Both the position numbers and the translations under genes were made by a program. Shown here in pieces: positions 34,485 through 35,687 of a stretch of 35,687 nt of DNA (the stretch's first letter is position 1; every line of letters begins with the position of its first letter). The DNA comes from Actinomycetes bacterium (GTDB taxonomy: Bacteria; Actinomycetota; Actinomycetes; Mycobacteriales; Mycobacteriaceae), in assembly GCA_022601135.1 (NCBI GenBank), contig JAHZJB010000145.1, forward strand, positions 1-35,687. Reading direction: 5' to 3'. A model generated the notes under the pieces. It did no database searches and was not told the origin of the DNA. It saw only the letters and a list, made by a program, of their open reading frames with translations.

Positions 34485-35687
34485 CGGGCCGCTCCTTTCC
34501 CCATACCCCTGTCGCCGATACCCACCGCGGCGAGAGCACGTTCCGACAACTCCCACGGATCTCGACGGTGCGCAGCCCAGGTTGCCGTGTAACGGGCGAC
34601 AACACTCTCCTGCACATAGGGCGCTCGAAACCTGATGAATCGACCGTTGACAGCTGCCACTCCGACTCCAGCAGGCGCACGAAGCGGAGACTCAGACTCT
34701 CCAGCCCGCCAGTCGTCGCCCAGGACAGCGGTTGCCGCATGTGACGACTGGACTCCGAAACAGATTCTCATGGCGGCGTTGTCACGGATATCGGTCGGCA
34801 GCGAATCGGCAGTTGGCTTCTGAGTGGCCACTACTGTCACGATCCCAGCGGACCGCCCCTTGCGTACCAAGTAGTTGACCGACGCGTGGATCTCGGCACC
34901 AATCGCCTTCCGGTCCTTGGTGATCAGCTGTCGTGGGTCTAGGAACGTCTGACATTCGTCGATCACGACGAATACAAGCGGAACCTGCACCGTGGGGCCG
35001 CGATGCCAGAAGTTGGAAGATCCGAACAATGTCGCGGCGTTCTTGATGCGCGATCGTGTAAGGCCCACAAGATCACTCAGTACGCCTGCGACTGCCCCGA
35101 TGTCGAGGTCGTCATTCACGAAACGACAACACCGTTGCTGCAGACAGCTCAGATCGTGACCGCCCTTTCCGTCGATCACGACATATTGAACTGCGGGCGA
35201 CGACACGAATCCGGCCAACGTGGTCGATAACCAAGCCGACTTGCCTGCCCCAGGAAGACCTCCGACAACAACGCCAGCTACGTTGCTCAGCGAGAGCTGC
35301 TTAACCTCTCCGAACTCGTCTTGGCCGAGCCTCAGCGACCAACTGTCGGCTGGATGGACAGCCGCCAGGTGTACAGGCTGGCCGATAGGGTCGATCACGC
35401 GTAACGCTAGCTCAAAGACCATCGGCTCTGGCTCTGTGACCACCAATGTCGGCACGCCGATAGCCGACGCCAAGCGGAGCGACGCATTCTGCCATTGCCG
35501 GAGATCCTGACCTACCAATCCCATGAATCGCACCCGAGCGCCATACGGAGCTGGACAAACCGATAGCAATTGCGGAGTGAAGCCTTTCTGATACGAGCGT
35601 CGACGCGGCACTCGTTTTGTGACGATGCCCTCCGCTGCAAGCGACCAGTTGGATCTCTTCACTGGGGCAACCACGCCCAGCCCGACC
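34481..35687 (-). CDS. FtsK/SpoIIIE-type DNA translocase (TraSA/TraB-like), 5' end outside window
   Basis: The frame is open to the right edge. A GTG at 35674 gives 397 residues, but the sequence before it (VGLG) is also open and no ribosome-binding site is seen, so the N-terminus, probably with membrane helices, is missing. The motor domain has Walker A GGLPGAGKSAW and Walker B VFVVIDECQTFLD, then VATQKPTADSLPTDIRDNAAMRICFGV, the typical FtsK segment. In pSAM2-like elements this protein alone moves double-stranded DNA between cells. Its stop overlaps the xis start (ATGA), so ftsK, xis and int form one coupled operon. Confidence 0.88.
   Translation of the reverse strand, partial: VGLGVVAPVKRSNWSLAAEGIVTKRVPRRRSYQKGFTPQLLSVCPAPYGARVRFMGLVGQDLRQWQNASLRLASAIGVPTLVVTEPEPMVFELALRVIDPIGQPVHLAAVHPADSWSLRLGQDEFGEVKQLSLSNVAGVVVGGLPGAGKSAWLSTTLAGFVSSPAVQYVVIDGKGGHDLSCLQQRCCRFVNDDLDIGAVAGVLSDLVGLTRSRIKNAATLFGSSNFWHRGPTVQVPLVFVVIDECQTFLDPRQLITKDRKAIGAEIHASVNYLVRKGRSAGIVTVVATQKPTADSLPTDIRDNAAMRICFGVQSSHAATAVLGDDWRAGESESPLRAPAGVGVAAVNGRFIRFRAPYVQESVVARYTATWAAHRRDPWELSERALAAVGIGDRGMGKGAAR

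Larger units (their letters stand above)
32886..35687. mobile_element. integrated element in tRNA-Arg (left, int-proximal end)
   Basis: Directly after the tRNA, three minus-strand genes, ftsK/traSA-like - xis - int, show the pSAM2-like arrangement of actinomycete integrative conjugative elements; a phage-like satellite is also possible. Base composition is visibly less GC-rich than the chromosome before it. The left attachment site should lie in the 3' part of the tRNA, between the anticodon loop and CCA. The right site and replication and conjugation genes are beyond the window, so completeness cannot be judged. Confidence 0.8.

Overview
The window is chromosomal DNA from a mycobacterium, most likely an environmental Mycolicibacterium-type species. 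GC is high, GTG starts and ATGA/GTGA overlaps are common, and there are two F420-dependent luciferase-like enzymes. Gene order from about 1 to 28 kb follows the Mycobacterium tuberculosis block Rv0955 to Rv0926c, recognised from memory of that genome, with extra genes inserted.

Layout. 1-2300: two minus-strand membrane proteins, a DUF6350/Rv0955-like protein cut by the window edge and the 34 kDa antigen-like Rv0954 homologue. 2589-4107: an Rv0953c-like LLM oxidoreductase behind a KstR-type operator, then a putative lipoprotein. 4123-6200: sucD and sucC, divergent from an M23 peptidase (6498-7580) and a small membrane protein; a Crp-type site lies between them. 8190-11145: helicase uvrD1, then chorismate mutase with a possible aromatic-amino-acid attenuator. 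11198-18272: an acyltransferase-3/SGNH protein, a succinate-semialdehyde dehydrogenase, pgi, an SDR and a full-length Fpg/Nei glycosylase. 18459-22287: an AurF-type diiron oxygenase, a coupled truncated monooxygenase/DUF4873 protein, a second LLM enzyme, a methyltransferase and RNase HI. 22347-28356: ligD divergent from a coupled pfkB-ku-SDR run followed by a DapB-like reductase. With uvrD1, this puts three non-homologous end-joining proteins in one region.

28376-30225: two tandem secreted mini-proteins, then one protein joining a gamma-glutamylcyclotransferase-like domain to a poly-gamma-glutamate hydrolase domain. 30243-32736: a condensed sigK locus. A SigK-type promoter (CCATCC-N15-CCGAAT) precedes DUF1365, a 5' fragment of a cyclopropane-fatty-acid synthase gene (ufaA1-like), sigK and rskA. 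The rest of ufaA and two other genes usual at this locus are missing, and the ufaA fragment reads in frame into sigK.

32810-35687: tRNA-Arg(CCT) followed by the int end of an integrated element, ftsK/traSA-like - xis - int, all on the minus strand and linked by ATGA overlaps. The element runs off the right edge. No CRISPR array, rRNA or insertion sequence was seen.
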